The position numbers and the translations under genes were made by a program. Of a DNA stretch of 64,000 nt, positions 23,101 through 36,565 are shown one piece after another. Each line of letters starts with the position of its first letter. Positions within the stretch are counted from its first letter, which is position 1. Origin of the DNA: Seison nebaliae (lineage: Eukaryota > Rotifera > Pararotatoria > Seisonacea > Seisonidae); the NCBI GenBank assembly GCA_023231475.1, contig JALJEE010000736.1:1-64000 (forward strand), written 5' to 3'. The notes under the pieces are model-generated. The model saw only the letters and a list, made by a program, of their open reading frames with translations, did no database searches and was not told the DNA's origin.

Positions 23101-26100
23101 ATTGTGCACTTAATATGCATCTTGTAAGAATTTTTCCAAAACTTCCAAAACTATACCATTCAGATTCAAGTTTATACAGGTTACCATGCATTTAAGTGAA
23201 ATGATTTACCGTTATATTATAAGGTAAAAATATTTGAAATACTTTCAATGTACAAATTTATAAATATTTTCATAATTGAACATATTTACTTTATTTGTTA
23301 TTATTCAAATTGTGTATGTTATTCGATAGGTTGGAGATTAAGAGGAGAATGTAAATTTGAATATATTTTAATTAGAATTTTCAATAATAACTGACATTTA
23401 ATACAATGGAATTTTCCTTGAAATTTCGTTCATTTAAAAAAATTAAATAATAATTTTCGACCAGAGATCGCTTTTTCATTAAAAACCGAATAGGAAATCG
23501 GTAGAAAAATTGAACTTCTTATCGTGATGGAAGTTCGATGACGGAACTAACCGATATCCCATAAAATAATAAATTCAGTTGTAAGCAACAAAAAAAATTT
23601 TACAAAAAAGAAATATTTGGTGAGAGATAATCGTGAACATCGTGAAGGAAAATGGATATTGATATCTGAGTTCGGATATCAATTTCGATGAAAGAAGTTC
23701 AACAAAATAAACAATCGTAGACGTCCATCATATGAATTATGAAGAATGATGATTTAAAAAAAAGGATTACATTTTCACGAGAAATGATAAAAAGAATATT
23801 AGTTGATGTTTAGGAAAATAAACGATCTGTAAGAACAGTTTGTTATTATTCGTTTTTTTGGGCATGAAAATGATTCTATTTGAATTGCCGGAATATAAAG
23901 AAGTAATTAGTTGGTAACAGAAAAATCGCAAATATTTTTTTTCCTTATACAAATTATGAGTTAGGTAGAACTGTTTAATAATAAATTACTTTATACTAAA
24001 ATCATATTTTACTTGTACTAGAAAACATAGTTTATTTTCTTTTACTTGTTGTTAATGATGGAAAAGAATAATAATTAGTAATCAATCAATCCATAAACAA
24101 TCTATCTTCATCAACAATCCATTTCTCCATACTTTTTTCTTTATACGTAACTCTGATATTATAAGCAAACCAATTCAAGTATGTATTATACATATATGTG
24201 AAAGAATTTGAATGAATTTCAAATGAGAAATAAATTTGGGCATTTTATAAGTGAAGTTCCAAGGGAATTCAATCCGTTTTTGAAAGATGTTCCTATTAAA
24301 GAAATTACTTTTATCGATATAACAATTGTTTGGTAATATTAAGTCATTGAATAAAGATTACCACTTTTTCACAAAAATGAGTTAAAATGTTCATCAACTA
24401 ACGAGTAGTTATGATGTTTTTTCGAAAAGTAAATTGATTTATATTCGATCGACATCTAGTTACAGTTCGAGGTATAGAGACATGACCATAAAAGACCGTT
24501 TTGGGATTGAACATGAAAGAATGGGAATTTTGTTAATTTGGTTGGAGAATAAATATTTTCGTAATTTATCGCATTACAAGAATGTTAAGGAAAATGAGAT
24601 AATTAGCGAACAGCGTCAACATAATAAAAAGAATGTCAAACATGAAGCACAATGAATTTAAATTCTTCTTCCAAGTTGATCGCATTAGTAGGAAGGAAGA
24701 AAACAAATAAATTATGCAAAAATTAGATATATATGAAGGAGGTTGATACTAATGATTGTTGGGAGGAATACACAGAAATTTATTAATTTGATTAATAATT
24801 TCCTTCTGTATCCCTTTAACGGACCATCGTTGCAATCATTGATATTTATTAATATCAAATATCAATCAAATTATAATAATATTAAACATTGATTTGTCAA
24901 TTATTCCATTAAACATTTTGACGGAAGAGTGGAAAACATTCTTTCTTCCGCTAACTTATTAGGTTTGATCTAGATATAGAAATATATAAGAGTCGTCTCC
25001 TCTGCCGGTCTCCCATTGGAAAACGTGATTATTTTCAGCCAATTTCGCATAATTATAATTATGGAAAGGATGAGGGAGATTAAAGAAATCGGAAATGGAT
25101 TAACTAAGAATTTTCGTTGTAACAATAACAAGGGAGAAAAGGTTCGTCTACTTTAACGTTATGTCTTCTAACATACGACTTCCTAAACAACAATCGATGG
25201 ACATTTGCTGTTAGATGAAGAAAGATACTTAAAGAATCGCCGTTATTTAGATATCTCGAATTTGAAGAAAACGGACGATCCTCTTATCGTTTAAATTGTC
25301 AATGAAAAATGATTTTCTAAGAAATAGAATGTCAAATGATATTCGTAACAAAATAACGAAAAGAAGAAGAGAAACGGTAATGATTTACAGATGGAAATGA
25401 AAAACGAGTCAATTAGGAGAAATGAAAACATAAAGGAAATGACAGTTGGAGAGATTGTAGGAGATTTGCTAGTCGATTTTTTTCAACTTTTTTAAAAACT
25501 GCTCTTTATCGTCAAAAATATTTAACGTATCATATTGAATTTGATACCTTTAGAAAGAGCTTGAAATGCTCTACAAGATAGTGCTTTGCTAATTTCATTG
25601 ATTTCAAAAATTTATTTAAAATTTGGGAAATTTGTTCCTTGAAAAATAAAAAAAGTCGACTTTTCGAAAAATTGTAAATTCAGACCTAAATACATGGTAT
25701 TTATATTTTTCCAATTACATTGATTTTTTTTTAAAAATCTATATCTCATCCTTCTCATGTTGTTAAAAAAAATTACCCAAAACGATCACTTTTAAGAATT
25801 AGGACCAAATAACTTAACTACATTTCTGATATATTTTTGAAAAAAAGATTAATGGAAGAAGATGAGGATGATTGAGGATAACACATCAGCAGTACGTGGA
25901 ATGAAATGTGATTGACGATTACTTCGTAGTAATGTAAGGGGAAGGAAAATAGAATAAGATGACGACGACGATGACGACGACGATGGAAAATGGAGAAAAT
26001 ATAAAGAAACAGATAAGTAGATGCTAATTAAATTATGTTTTTTCATTCGGTAAGAAAATTTCGCATTGACAGATGCTGCTCCCTTTTTCTTATTTGGAAT

Positions 26101-29100
26101 CGATCTCTATCTGATGTGCCATTCGATGCCGTTGTCGTTCGGTTAAGCAAATGAGACAGAAAATGAAATTGGTGAAAAGTAAGCAGTAGTACTTCATTCA
26201 TTATCTTTCATAGATATTATATTCATTATAATTATCACAAAAAGTTGTAGTATTACTACTCCTCCCTACCATCATCATCCCCGTTGTCAGCACCAACATA
26301 ATGATGTTACTTTTATTGATGATGGTGATGAAAATCAGAGAAGTAGAATGAATTAGAATGAAATCAAATTAACATTCATTCATTCCATCAACACAAACCT
26401 TGGACAATAGAAGAGGAAGGACATATGTGTTGCAATTACAATGATTCCATTCCGTCACAATACAATTCGACAGCCAATTCATCTTTCTCAATTATCAGTC
26501 CTCATTTCGTCGCACATCCAAAATTAATCTACTTTCGTTATTCTCCGATTTACAACTTTTATTTCCTACCTATTTAATTCGGAGTTAATCAAATCTAAAA
26601 TTACTTAAGATCGTTAACTGATGAAATTACACCTGAACGGTTGTTGTATGGTATAATGATATAAGTCGAGAAAAATACAAAAAAATAGAAGTAAATTGAA
26701 TTGGATATTTAAAAAAAAAGAAAAACAGAATAAAGAACTGTTCTCATTTAAATGACTTTTAATTGCATATTCTGACATGAAATTCTGTGAAATATGGATC
26801 CAATACACCGACAACATTTGGCTGATGGTACATAATCAACTACACAGATGTAGGTCACCCTCGTCTATGCTGTCCATATGGAGACAACTAGATAAATATT
26901 TGACGTGATGTAACGAATAATAAATAATGTTATGATATCATAACATATCGATTCGAAGAAATTAAAATTTTTTCCTTCTTTCCGATCATGTCTCTCATGA
27001 ATGGTTAGCAGCATGTTCATCTAATATTATCCAGTTTATTCTCATTTTTCCATTTTTTCTTTCTTTTACTACTTTCTCATATTTCAATAACTTACTTTTT
27101 CACATAATCACCTTGTTCTTTTGTATTGAGACATACGGACAATTCTCTATACTCCATCTCAAATAGAATTGAAAGATAAAATGAAATTTATAATGATCTA
27201 GAATGAAAAAAAAATATTGAAGACGGGAAGAATAACTACTGATAAGTCGGATGAGATATGAAGAATTTTCTGATTTGACGAATTTTGATAAATTTTGCTT
27301 ATTTTTTGAATAATTGTAAAATTGTCATATTGGATATGCTTACAATTTTGTTAGTAAATTAAACTGATTATTACTTGATATTTGGAGGAGAAACGAACGA
27401 ACAAACGAACGAACTAATTCTCAATCGGACGTTGTTAAAGTAAAGCAAATATTACACATTCTTCCGTTTTATCCTCTTTAATCATCATTTCGTATTTGTA
27501 TCATCAGTCAAGTATAATGTTGATCATGAGAATAAGTATTTCCATTAATATTCCAATAACAATATGTATCTCAGTTTAATTATCATTCTCCGTCGTCGAA
27601 GTTATTTGGAGCACAAAGAGACAATAAAGTAGAGAATATGCTCCATAATAATCATCTATCTAGTTCAACAACAGTCTCTCCTATTTCTCTTTCTCCTTTC
27701 ATATGGAGGTCGTTCATACCATTATGTATTCATATTAAGTAAGATTTCTTTAATTTCCGTTCAATGGTTCATGCCATAAATTGCGTAATAGCAAGACATT
27801 TAACATCTCTAATGATAAATGATGTCCTTTGTATATTCCATAATAATCATCTTGATATTCCTGTTTGGATTCTCCTCCTCTTTTTCTCTTCAATTACTTA
27901 GACTCCGGTGAATCAGGTTCTCATAAAATTTTAGCACGGACAATTAATTTACCTTCAATTTCTATTCTGCCCAATCTCTAACACAACCATTTCAAATTTT
28001 GTTCAATTCATTTCTTCCCTTAATAATTGTTCATGGACCTATTACTAATCTTTTTAATAATTAGGAATGATTATAACATAAATTAGGAGAATTCGTCATT
28101 GGGGAAGAAACACTCTTAGGACAATTCGCCATTAAAAGTAAACTAACATTTTCCCGTCAAAATATATAGTCTCCGTCAACAGTTTCGGTCAACTAACGTA
28201 AACTTATTGAACATATGTCAATCATACGGAATAATCTGCATGTCATATGTCAACAATATTCCACTGTACAACAATCGAATATGTTCTAGTGAGAAACTTT
28301 CCGTAAACAGATTTCTCTAACTCCCTCGACATATCGAGAGCGATTGTCAACTTTATATTTTTAACGGAATAATCAACACACTTCCAATTTCTTTTTCCCA
28401 TTGGCGATTTGCTTTTGTTTCTATCAACATAACAATGGCGCAATGGCGAATAATAAGATAATCTTTACTTCTATTTAATTCAAACGAAATGTTCTTGTTT
28501 GAACAATTGTCTAACGTTTAGATTTGAATTAATTCAAACATCGTTTATAATAATTGAATGACAGTCTAATGCATTGAAAGAATTGACTCAAAATCTCAAA
28601 ACAACAAAATTTATGAATTGTCTCAATTTTTCATCTAGACAAATCAATAAAATAAAATGTTCTCAATTAAATACGTTGCGAAAGAAATTTGAGAAACATT
28701 CAAATACGTATGTTGGATTATTCGACTTGGAATAATTGTAATAATTAATAAAATTGAAATTGGTATCCACAATTACCTTCCGATCTATCAGTTCCATTTT
28801 ACCAGACAATAATTATTTTCAATTAGAAGTCTAAATCGAATCGATGTCTATTCCTGACAACTTCTGTGTGTGGTGTTTGACAATTCATTTTGTTTAAATC
28901 GTCTGTCTGAAATTAGACGAATGAACTAATATTTGGACGTATCTCAAAAGAGCGAGAAAAAATTTGTTTTAGCAAATTATTTATACGAAAATAATTGTGA
29001 AAAAATAATTTTTTGCAACAATAAATTCTTTCGTGGAAAAAATTTGAATAAGATCGAATTAAATATTCCATTGGAACTATAATTAAATCAGTACATCAAA

Positions 29101-29663
29101 TAAAATCATCATACAAGTAACATCAAATTCATTATAATTTGGTTGAAAGATGTAATTCTCTCGCAATTATTTTTCCTTTCCAACTCGTTTATTCTCTGAT
29201 ACATTAGTAGCAGAACAACAACAATAATCTTATTCATCAAATGACAAAAGAAAGAAAAGAACTTCAAATAAAAATTTCTTTCATACGAAATAATGTTTAG
29301 TTCGTTTCATTGGTTTCTTATTAGCATTTGGAATGAATGAACAATTTGTCGAGTTACGTTCTGTCAGATTCACAACATCTTCCTCACAATGAACACTCGG
29401 ACAAGGCACTACTTTCCTTTGTTCCACATCAACAACAACTATTCATGTCAGGAATATTTTTCTTTTAGCCAAAAATCTCCGATTCTCTATCGTTCTCTCT
29501 CTCTCTCTCTCTGTGTCGCTCATTGTTTTAAAATTTAAACAGTTTTTTTTTAAAGAAACATTTCTCAAAGAAAAATAAATATGAAAAACAATTTAATAGT
29601 TCCGTTCGGATGCGTGTTGGATATGAATGTGAAGAATGAAGAAAGATAAATCCATTTACTAAC
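20119..29663. other. 9.5 kb without recognisable genes; possible first intron of the multi-PDZ gene
   Basis: Uniform AT-rich sequence with only short chance ORFs. Its right edge is a phase-0 gttagt donor after the exon at 29664, and its left edge is a strong phase-0 acceptor (cgatactcttag), so it could be one intron. A possible dispersed repeat lies at about 25470-25800. Confidence 0.45.
25470..25800. repeat. Possible dispersed repeat remnant
   Basis: A T-run-rich stretch with word-like phrases (gctcttgaaatgctc-type near-inverted words, repeated ttttt/aaaaa blocks) that differs in texture from flanking DNA. It reads like a non-autonomous element remnant. No terminal inverted repeats or target duplication could be confirmed by eye. 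Confidence 0.2.
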
Positions 29664-30321
29664 AGATGACGAAGACATTGATGGTGGTGAAGTATCATCG
29701 AATTTCGTTCGTTCAACAATGCAACGCCCAGATCGAATATGATGATGAATGGAAGGAATTTCAGAGGAATCTTTTGATTTTTTTTCCTGTTTTCTTCTCA
29801 ATTCATTTTTTGCCGTTCTCCTCCCTTCCACGACACTCATGAATTGACGTCTTTGTTGTTCAATTAGATTACGTCGATCATTATCTATCGATATGATTTG
29901 ATCATTCGAATTGAATTTTTTATCATAATTCTTCGTCGTCGTCCAGTAAATTTGGTTAATGAAATTATCCTTCCTCTTATTCTTCCCATTCTTTGAACTT
30001 CGTATTCGTTTCCTTTCGATCTCATTCTCATTCGTATGACGAATCTCTTTAAATTTCAAAGTCTCATCAACCGACTCTTCAATTTGATCTGTTAGTGAAT
30101 AAGAACCGTCGTCGATTGATTCATTCGGTTGATTTTCGGTGGGAAAGCGATAGGCTCTCGTTATGGCTTTCGAGACAAGTAACTGAATTCTTGAAAATAC
30201 ATTCTCAATATCATCATCATTCCATAAGTAGATTTTGGAATGGATCTCTTTCGATCTATTCAATTCCACCATCTCTTCTTCTACACGAGAATTGTATTGA
30301 GAATTTATTTCATTGAAAAAT
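29664..30321 (-). CDS. Unrecognised charged coding exon, possible 5' exon of the multi-PDZ gene
   Basis: An open minus-strand segment of about 219 codons with gene-like codon use, rich in Glu, Lys, Asp and Arg. Visible pieces include SRIQLLVSKAITRAYRFP, NLIEQQRRQFMSVVEGRR and a Ser-rich end. It ends at a gttagt donor (29663) in phase 0, and the first placed exon of the multi-PDZ gene (20118) opens in phase 0. Joining them needs a 9.5 kb intron. The 5' edge is uncertain: the frame is open to an AG at 30322, or it could start at the ATG at 30272. No L27 or PAR-3 N-terminal domain could be recognised. It could equally be a separate gene. Confidence 0.5.
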
Positions 30322-31073
30322 CTGATCTTTCATTCATTTGCTTTCAAATGAGAAGTGATATTGAGAGAAATATGAAATTCAAATTCTCCATATTCTTATC
30401 ATCAACCATCATCGAATGACTATGAAAGAAATTCGACAGATCTGATAGTCGAAAGCAGCATAAAATTATTATAAATCAACAAAATAAAATTGGGAAGAAC
30501 AAGTTCTAAAAAAAAAAGATGATTATGGAAATATTTGTAATCTCTTAACGAAATTCCTTCTAATAGATAAATATTATAACAGTCATCGTACGAATCAAGG
30601 GCAAATCGAATGCTTATCGAATGGGAACCAGATCTTCTTTTATTTGTTATGCGGCAATTCTCTTATCGTAATCGATCATCATTTTTCTGTAGCACATACA
30701 TTCTATATTAGGCACCAATCAGACAATACATGTTCGTCATATTTTCATCAAGCGCATATCGATCAGAATGGAAAGTTTAATATAACTCACTCCGACGAGT
30801 CACTCACATAGAAGATAAGAAATTCACTTCTTACTTTTCTTCCTTAAAACAACAATTTGATTCTTTAAACTTCAACTTCTCTATTCGTAAAAGAAAAAAG
30901 AAGTTTCATAGAAATGATCAGTCTGAACAAGATTCTACAACTAAAATATTCTTAAGTTATTCGTTAAGTATTCTTATTAACAAGTTTTAGAAAATGAAAG
31001 AAACTTTTGTTGAAATTAAAAATTGAAAATTTTTTAATGGAATTGAAAAATAAAAAAATGAAGAGATTGGTTT

Positions 31074-31105
<32 letters not shown>

Positions 31106-34100
31106 ACTTTCCTCGGAAAAACCCAACTTACTTGTAATACAATTAAAGAATGAATGAAATTTGCATGAAATGGGAAATATCTTAAAGAGAATTAGCTCAA
31201 TCATTTGATAATTATTAGAACATTCCTTTCAAACATAGATATATTGTCCTTGATTTAGGTTCGGTGATAATATGCGATAAAATAAATTTGAGAAATCATT
31301 TCATCTTCTCCAATATGGAGTTTACGTTCGCCATATACACATAAAGCCGTACAGTACACATAGGAACCATGGCACTAGACGAGAAGAGAAGACGTATCGA
31401 ATAAGAGTAAATAATAGATAAGCAATATTATAGATATATTTCTCTCGTAATCAAATATCAATCATCAGATGGATGATAAAGAATTATGATCAGATTTATG
31501 ATCCAACGATTTCTTCATTTCGGTTTTGAGTGAGTAGCATGGGATGAACAGAAAGGTGTTTCATTTTATTCGGTCTTCATATTTCATGAATGTGGAGGGA
31601 ATGGGAGAAAGAAGCAACAATTGGGAGAGATGATGGACGGGAAAAGAATGAAGAAAGGAATGATATTTGTGTTTGTTGAGGAATCGAATGCGAAAAGACG
31701 AATCGAATGTCGTTAGATAAGAAAAGATAGTTGATAGCGGTTGATCTCTAACATTGTTGATAATAGACACAAATCACAAAGAGAACGTTAGATCTATAAT
31801 TGAATTAATCTTTCATCTTTTACTGCAACAATATTAGGAGACCAATCTGTCACAAATAGAGAATTGATGTTCATATCCATATCCTGATTTTGTCGCTTGT
31901 TTTAAAAAAGAAGAATAAACACGAAAAAAACTAAATTCACTTAAATATCCTTTTTTTCCTTGTCCTTATTGATGATGATAATGATTGACTTAATATACTA
32001 ATACGAGATATATTATTCAAAAAATCTTTTCATTTCCATCGGATCAAATCATAAAATCAACCATTTCTTATTTGACGAGAAAAGTTGATTTCCAATCAAT
32101 CGATATATCGATACGACATGGGAATAATTGGGAAATTGTCTTCCCTTTCTTTTTACATACTGATTATGAGGAGAGGAATAATAATCATAATTATCATAAA
32201 TAAAATTCAGTAATTTTGTATAATAATGAAGTTGCATCATTTGGTGGCACATTGGAATCAAGTTTGCCCGATGAATGAAAGGATTAGTTCACACAACACT
32301 CCCCAAACACATTCTTAGGCTAAAATGAATTTAAGGACATTCTCCAATAACTTCTCGTTGAGTTTGTTGTCTTTCTACAAACTAATTGAACATTTCGTCC
32401 ATTTGTCGCTTGTCAATGGGAAACGTTAAGGAAACTGAAAGAGTTGAAAATGGTTCGATCAAAATGAAAATTAATTTATACTCCAAAATTACCAATGTCC
32501 GGAGCATGTAGAGTCCAGATTTTCTTGATGTCTTAAGAAGAGCAAATAGTTGTAGAAATAGACACATGAATATAACAGTTAATTTGTGAACAAATTGGAA
32601 CAAACTCTAATGATACAATACATATTCAGTTGCAACTTCCATCATAATAGTCCATTTATTCCGCTTTCTCTCATAAATTTCTTTAACTTATTCATGGAAT
32701 CATTTTATTTCTGGAAATTATCATTAGGAAATCTTTCCCGATACTACTACTACTACTTACTACTACGACTACTGTTGATGTTCGTAGTATGACGATTTAG
32801 AACATACGTATACGTATCACATAGAGTGAAAAAGAAGGAATAAGGAATTTGTTTTATTTGTCACCGAAGTAAAAAAAAAACCTTTATTCATTTTTTTAAA
32901 ATAGTCTACTTCAAATTCTTCTACTACTTCAAGGGGTGAAGTTGGTCATAAGAAAAATTTGGGAAATGACTGGATAATATAGAGTCTACACACACTCTCT
33001 ATAAGTGGGAGTTCCATCAGAGTATAAGTTCTCCTCTTTTCTTTCCAGAAATTATTAGATTTGTTTCAAAACAAATCTCCCGTTTACGTCATAACTTTTT
33101 TCAAGCATTAACTGCTTACGTAATACGTTGCTTTAAAGAAAACATTCTTTAGAGTTCATAAACTTGATTATTGAGATTATCTATCAGAGATGAATTTAGT
33201 TGTTATGTGATCCAAAAGAAATATCGAGAAAATGTGGTAGTAGACAGTTGTGGAATTAATCGGAAATTAATTGAATAACGATGAAATTTCTGATAAAAAT
33301 TGGGGTTGAGAGTTGGAGATTGGAATGAACCTGAAAATTAGAAGTATATCGATCTGTAAATAAAGTACAATGAATTGAAGTTATTGATAAGTCGTCAGAT
33401 ATGTTGTCGATTGGCTCATGTTTTCCGTACGTACAGGAGAGACCTTAATAAATAAGTTATACAACTAATGATTGGGAAGATAAACTGAGTTTCTATGTGA
33501 ATTCTATCTCCTTACATATATAATCGAAGGTTCATTTTAGACGAATGGTAATGAAATGATGTGACTGAATGAGAATCATCATGTTCAACAATTACATAAG
33601 AAAATGATTTTTTCCATCCCTAAATATGTATCGATTCTACTTATCCGCTCTATCACAAGTTATGTTAATCAACAGACGACTACGAATAGGATGCAAATAA
33701 ATAAATACGATGTTGAAACTTTAGACACAGGCCATGGAAGAACTACAGAGACTGATCGTAAATAAAGAAATCTTGGAACTTTGAACAAATTGATGGTATT
33801 TATAGAAATTGTTTTATCCAATTTATTCACAACAAAAGACGACGAATCATTGATGGATACATGTCTAAATTAGACCGATTGACGTAAAACGTATTTTAAC
33901 GTAGGGATTGGCTCATGAATGAACATTATGCAATAAAACATCCGGCACCATACAAATTAGTGAGGAACGATAATTACCTAACTACAAATCGAATAAAAAT
34001 ATCACAGAATTATCACAAAATTATCATAATTAATTTATTTCCTAATTATTATAATTTTTAATTAAACCTTTTCAGAAATATAATATCACCGTTTTCAAAA

Positions 34101-34539
34101 CACAATTCTTATTGTTTTTATAGTTTTCTTCGGTTGGCTTTTTTCCCCAAACCAAGATAAGTATCTTTTTTTTCCACTTATACATGCAACATTGAAAGGG
34201 TATGTTACAATCTCATCTATTTTTATGTATATCATCTCGACATATGTATATTTACTGTATCTATCGTCGTGTTAAATTTGAAAGTATAGTTTCTGGATAA
34301 GTGGAAAGTTATCATAGTATCATATATATAAGAATCTCTTTAATTCAACAAATTTCGCTTAATCGTCTACGAGGGAAAACCAACTGAAAGTTACATTGAA
34401 TAAGTCAGTTTAATAATGTCAATAATAACAATGATAAAGAAAAAATTGTTTAGAAATCTCATTTAATGGAATGAGAGAGAATTGATAAACTATCCACGAA
34501 ACAATAAAAAGAATGAGAAAAAATTGAAAAATGAATTAA
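30322..34539. other. Intergenic, no gene recognised
   Basis: AT-rich, with only short chance ORFs. A (TA)n run lies at about 31076-31105. The 3' flank of the ion channel gene occupies the right end. Confidence 0.5.
31076..31105. repeat. (TA)n microsatellite
   Basis: About fifteen TA units in intergenic DNA. Confidence 0.85.
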
Positions 34540-35937
34540 TTAATGAGTAATCAAATCAACAATAAATGGTATAATAACAGCCGTTGCCAATAGGAGACCT
34601 AACACGAGAAACATTCGATCGACAAGTATCGATAACAATATCCAATCATGTTCACTCGTATTATCATGACTCAATTTCTTCCATTCGGTTTTATCTTTCG
34701 ATACCGAATCTTCACCTTCAACCTGATTCTTCTTCATCCGCTTCATTCGTAATGTCGTCTTGTACGCGTTACGCCAATGTCTCGGTATCATCTTCTTCTT
34801 GCATGACACATGTCCTAAAACATAAGCTAAAGTTAAAATCCATTTTCCAGGTTTGGTTCGTTGGAACTCGTCCTTTCCAAACTGATAAATTTTTACCACC
34901 ACAATATTCGCCATTAGAGTGATGGCAGCACAAACGATAATGCTCAAATAGAACACACTGATTTTGGGCATTTTCGTCGACGTTTTCGGCATTATAGTCA
35001 TAACGATCTGAAGGAAGATCATCAATGTCAATAATAAAGTGACACTATAAGAGATTCGTTCTCCACTATCAACTGGTATCAAAAATACTGCCGGTGCCAA
35101 ATATGCGAGAAAGATGACAGGTGAGACGAGATAGATCATATAAAATAACGGTTTTCTTACCAGAACCATTTGGAATGTGATTGCGGAAAAATTGTTATTT
35201 TGTGGATCTCGATTATAGTAGAGGGCGGTGTTGAATGATTTAATTTTCCATTGGTCATTCTCATGTAACGTTTCGTTGGGTTTACTCAATCGGAGAACTC
35301 GATCCAATCTTAGATATCTATCATCCATAACATATGATCCCAATGAGATGTTACATGTTTGATAGTCATAAGGGAAATATTGAATATCAATTTGACATTG
35401 AGTCTTCGCAATTAACGGTTTGTTGAATCTCATTGATCCGTCATGTTTCAAGAGAACGAATGAATCTCGTAAAATATCTGTGGCATAATCGGAAGCTGTG
35501 TTCTCGTACAAATACATGTCGGGAAACCAAATCGAATTTTTCGGTATGAACGTCCAACTAACTTTGTAGGGTAGTGCATTGGGATCCCAAGCGAGTCGTG
35601 GATCAGACCATCGTAAATATAATTCGGCGAGAAATGTCAAAGTTTGTTGGACTTCGTTCACTTCGAACAATTGATGAATTTTCAAATCGATTTGCATTCG
35701 TATCGGACAACCGTTAGAAGTAGTGTCTTCTCGAACAGGTGGCACATGTCTCGAATAATTAGTGAAGAGACCTCGAATGAGCGAATTCATTTTTAATGGA
35801 TGTAATACTGGCTCCTCCTTACAATACAAATTGGCTTTGTCCTCTATCCAATTGGCATTAGGTAACGAATGAGAGAAGAAGAAAAGACATTCAATCATGA
35901 TAAATCTACTTATGAACATGTCAGAAATTAAATCCAT
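34540..35937 (-). CDS. Cys-loop ligand-gated ion channel subunit, nicotinic type, single exon
   Basis: A pentameric neurotransmitter receptor subunit of 465 aa. The N-terminus has a hydrophobic signal-like segment (residues ~8-28). The extracellular domain has the family motifs W-D-RLAW, IWFPDMYLYEN, and a Cys loop with 13 residues between cysteines containing FPYDYQTC (near residues 179-195). Four membrane helices follow: M1-M3 near 270-375 and M4 at the end, with a short M3-M4 loop. The residue before M2 is Glu (GERIS), and there is no Pro-Ala-Arg, which predicts cation rather than chloride permeation. Loop C lacks the vicinal Cys pair of alpha subunits, so this is a non-alpha or orphan subunit, possibly not acetylcholine-gated. 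The gene has no introns, unlike most animal relatives. Confidence 0.9.
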   Translation of the reverse strand: MDLISDMFISRFIMIECLFFFSHSLPNANWIEDKANLYCKEEPVLHPLKMNSLIRGLFTNYSRHVPPVREDTTSNGCPIRMQIDLKIHQLFEVNEVQQTLTFLAELYLRWSDPRLAWDPNALPYKVSWTFIPKNSIWFPDMYLYENTASDYATDILRDSFVLLKHDGSMRFNKPLIAKTQCQIDIQYFPYDYQTCNISLGSYVMDDRYLRLDRVLRLSKPNETLHENDQWKIKSFNTALYYNRDPQNNNFSAITFQMVLVRKPLFYMIYLVSPVIFLAYLAPAVFLIPVDSGERISYSVTLLLTLMIFLQIVMTIMPKTSTKMPKISVFYLSIIVCAAITLMANIVVVKIYQFGKDEFQRTKPGKWILTLAYVLGHVSCKKKMIPRHWRNAYKTTLRMKRMKKNQVEGEDSVSKDKTEWKKLSHDNTSEHDWILLSILVDRMFLVLGLLLATAVIIPFIVDLITH

Positions 35938-36565
35938 TTTCTTACCAAAAGAAATTTGTGGGATGAAACAAAACTTTCAGATTAATAAAAGTAATTTTAT
36001 TCTAAATTTATGAATTTTTTTATTTCCTTCGGTCATTTGTCAACTTAAGTTCTGTTAAGATTCCTCTTATTATACTTTCGCCCTGAGAGTTCTCTTCAAT
36101 TCAATATTTCCGATTAAATTTCCAATTTGTTTAATCATAAAACACAACTTCTTCCTTCTTGGTGAGAGTGACATTCTCCTTCAACATCGCTTTATACTGG
36201 GAAAAGTGTTTTTTGTGAAAAGAAGGACATAACCGGAATATCTTCAATCTGAAGCATTTCCTTTCTCCTCTCAATCGAAACTTTTCATTCTTTACCATCT
36301 ACTTTAGTTGTTTGAGTGAAATGACAAATAGATTTAGTTTTTATTAAAATAAAGTCTTTACTGATTCTCTTGGAGCGGGTTTATGAAAGGTTGAAATGAA
36401 AAAAGGAAAAAAATAGAATTTGAGAGAAATTTTGAAATTATTTGTAAAAACGAAGCGAAAATAATTATCGGAATACAAGGCAACATTTTGGATGAACATT
36501 TCTCCACCATTTAATTAACAATTGAGAATGAGAACAATTATTTGAATTGGATCATTCGAGTTGTA
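35938..36565. other. Intergenic, channel 5' flank / nucleotidase 3' flank
   Basis: No coding signal. A minus-strand AATAAA lies near 36340, about 225 nt past the nucleotidase stop. Confidence 0.5.

Noticed and set aside
24434-24655. 73-codon + strand ORF
   Set aside because: No domain, no convincing splice signals, and composition within chance for AT-rich DNA.
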